Shown here: positions 5,681-6,518 of the stretch, one piece after another
Numbering within the stretch: position 1 is the first letter of the stretch
Layout: the number at the start of each line of letters is the position of its first letter
Source of the DNA: Bacillota bacterium
GTDB taxonomy: Bacteria; Bacillota; Clostridia; Peptostreptococcales; Acidaminobacteraceae
NCBI GenBank assembly: GCA_030529205.1
Contig: JAUMXJ010000063.1
Location: forward strand, 1 to 6,518
Reading direction: 5' to 3'
DNA length: 6,518 nt
Program-made: the position numbers and the translations under genes
Notes under the pieces: generated by a model
Databases searched by the model: none
What the model saw: the letters and a program-made list of their open reading frames with translations, nothing else
What the model was told of the DNA's origin: nothing

Positions 5681-6515
5681 CTTCATCCGGATTCACATAC
5701 TCCAGATTCATCACGCGTTTATTGAACAGCATTGCGAGACAGGTCAGCGCGAGGAGCAACCCCGAGACAATCAAAACCAATCCGGAGCCGCGCTGCGGTC
5801 CGACACCCGGAACCACCCGTCCGAAGAAGGTGTCCGCAAGCGGTCCGCCTTCGACCAGAAGCGGATTAAACACATGGTCGGAGAGAAATCCCGCCATAAC
5901 AAAGGCGAGGGGCACAATCAATCTGAGAAGCGCCTCAATCATCGCGCCGACTCTCCCCAGCATTTCCCCCGGAAATTTCATATGAATCAACGTTCCGAAC
6001 GTACCGTTGGTAAACGGCACGGGCAACATCGCGAGGAAAAATCCTGTCGCGATTACCGGCCAGGACGGGGATACGCCCATGACGCACAGGCCGATTCCGG
6101 AAACAATCAGTGCTCGGAAAATCGCGCGAACGCGATTGCGCTTTACAGGGAAAACTCCGGCGAATATTCCGCCCAGAACCATCGCGACCCCGGAGACGGA
6201 GTTGACAACCCCGTAGACCGACGGTTCATAATTCGAGATGATGATCGGTCCGATGAGCACGATGGAGAGATTGGCGATAAAATTGAGCAATGCAAATACC
6301 AAAATCAATTTGATAAAACCGGTCTTGGAGCGAATCATCGACATCGCCGCCTTCATATCCGTCTTCATTTCAGCCAGGACATTGCTTTTCTTGCGGGCAG
6401 GCTCGGAAACCGCCGGCTGAGGAATATGCTGAAAAAGGACCGTCATGATGGCAAAGCCGAAGGTCAGAAAATCTATAATCAGAAGTCCGAAAAGCCCGAT
6501 GACCGGATACAGCGC
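5673..6515 (-). CDS. Major facilitator superfamily transporter, C-terminal part; N-terminus missing or broken
   Basis: The open frame encodes 280 residues of an MFS permease, probably of the MFS_3/macrolide-efflux-like class. It begins inside a membrane segment near the middle of the protein (VIGLFGLLIIDFLTFGFAI), continues with a charged cytoplasmic loop (about 30-60 of the fragment) and then has about six membrane segments, as in the C-terminal half of such transporters. The loop after the second of these, with PVKRNRVRAIFR, is rich in basic residues, as expected for the cytoplasmic side. Family members have about 400 residues, so roughly the first third is absent. In this frame the last codon of the window (6516-6518) is TGA, so the frame does not simply run on past the edge. 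The first ATG after it is at 6446, with no ribosome-binding site and in the middle of a helix, an unlikely true start. It could be a pseudogene, a sequencing error, or a frame interrupted here. The substrate is unknown. Confidence 0.8.
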   Translation of the reverse strand, partial: ALYPVIGLFGLLIIDFLTFGFAIMTVLFQHIPQPAVSEPARKKSNVLAEMKTDMKAAMSMIRSKTGFIKLILVFALLNFIANLSIVLIGPIIISNYEPSVYGVVNSVSGVAMVLGGIFAGVFPVKRNRVRAIFRALIVSGIGLCVMGVSPSWPVIATGFFLAMLPVPFTNGTFGTLIHMKFPGEMLGRVGAMIEALLRLIVPLAFVMAGFLSDHVFNPLLVEGGPLADTFFGRVVPGVGPQRGSGLVLIVSGLLLALTCLAMLFNKRVMNLEYVNPDEVN

Positions 6516-6518
6516 TCA

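Noticed and set aside
6516..6518. Recoding of TGA as a sense codon to explain the interrupted MFS gene
   Set aside because: The yybS, ATPase and MFS genes all end in TGA at lengths or positions expected for their families, and the yybS TGA is directly followed by the gdpP start, so TGA acts as a stop here.

Overview
The window looks like chromosomal DNA from a Gram-positive, low-to-mid GC bacterium of the Bacillota (Clostridia-like). The reasons are the yybS-gdpP gene pair typical of that phylum, a solute-binding lipoprotein with a lipobox, and purine-rich Shine-Dalgarno sites before some genes. I cannot name a genus. All the protein genes belong to known families. I found no CRISPR array, insertion sequence, phage gene, tRNA or rRNA, and no convincing new system; the more unusual signals are in how the genes are started and stopped.

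Layout. Left part, minus strand: a two-gene operon read right to left, a YybS/DUF2232 membrane protein (1984-2886) and then GdpP, the membrane-bound c-di-AMP phosphodiesterase (31-1980), with only 3 bases between them. A short 14-bp tandem repeat sits just past the gdpP stop at the window's left edge. Middle: a divergent intergenic region (2887-3054) carries an extended -10 promoter on each strand, a 20-bp-period direct repeat and a 15-bp palindrome. Right of it, plus strand: a three-gene ABC importer of the NitT/TauT (SsuABC/TauABC/ThiXYZ-like) class, made of a lipoprotein substrate-binding protein (3055-4158), a permease (4328-5074) and a short ATPase (5078-5680). A strong intrinsic terminator and then a new extended -10 promoter lie between the binding protein and the permease, so the importer seems to be split into two transcription units. 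Right end, minus strand: the C-terminal two thirds of a major facilitator superfamily transporter (from 5673 to the edge), convergent with and overlapping the ATPase gene by 8 bases. The reading frame of this gene meets a TGA in the very last three bases of the window.

How the genes work together. GdpP lowers c-di-AMP, a second messenger for osmotic and cell-wall balance; YybS is its usual uncharacterised membrane neighbour. The ABC genes should form one importer for a small organic solute, with lipoprotein capture, a homodimeric membrane channel and a homodimeric ATPase. The substrate cannot be read from the sequence. Two genes (yybS and the permease) lack a Shine-Dalgarno site and have a TGnTATAAT box placed so that transcription should begin at or within one base of the start codon, suggesting leaderless mRNAs.
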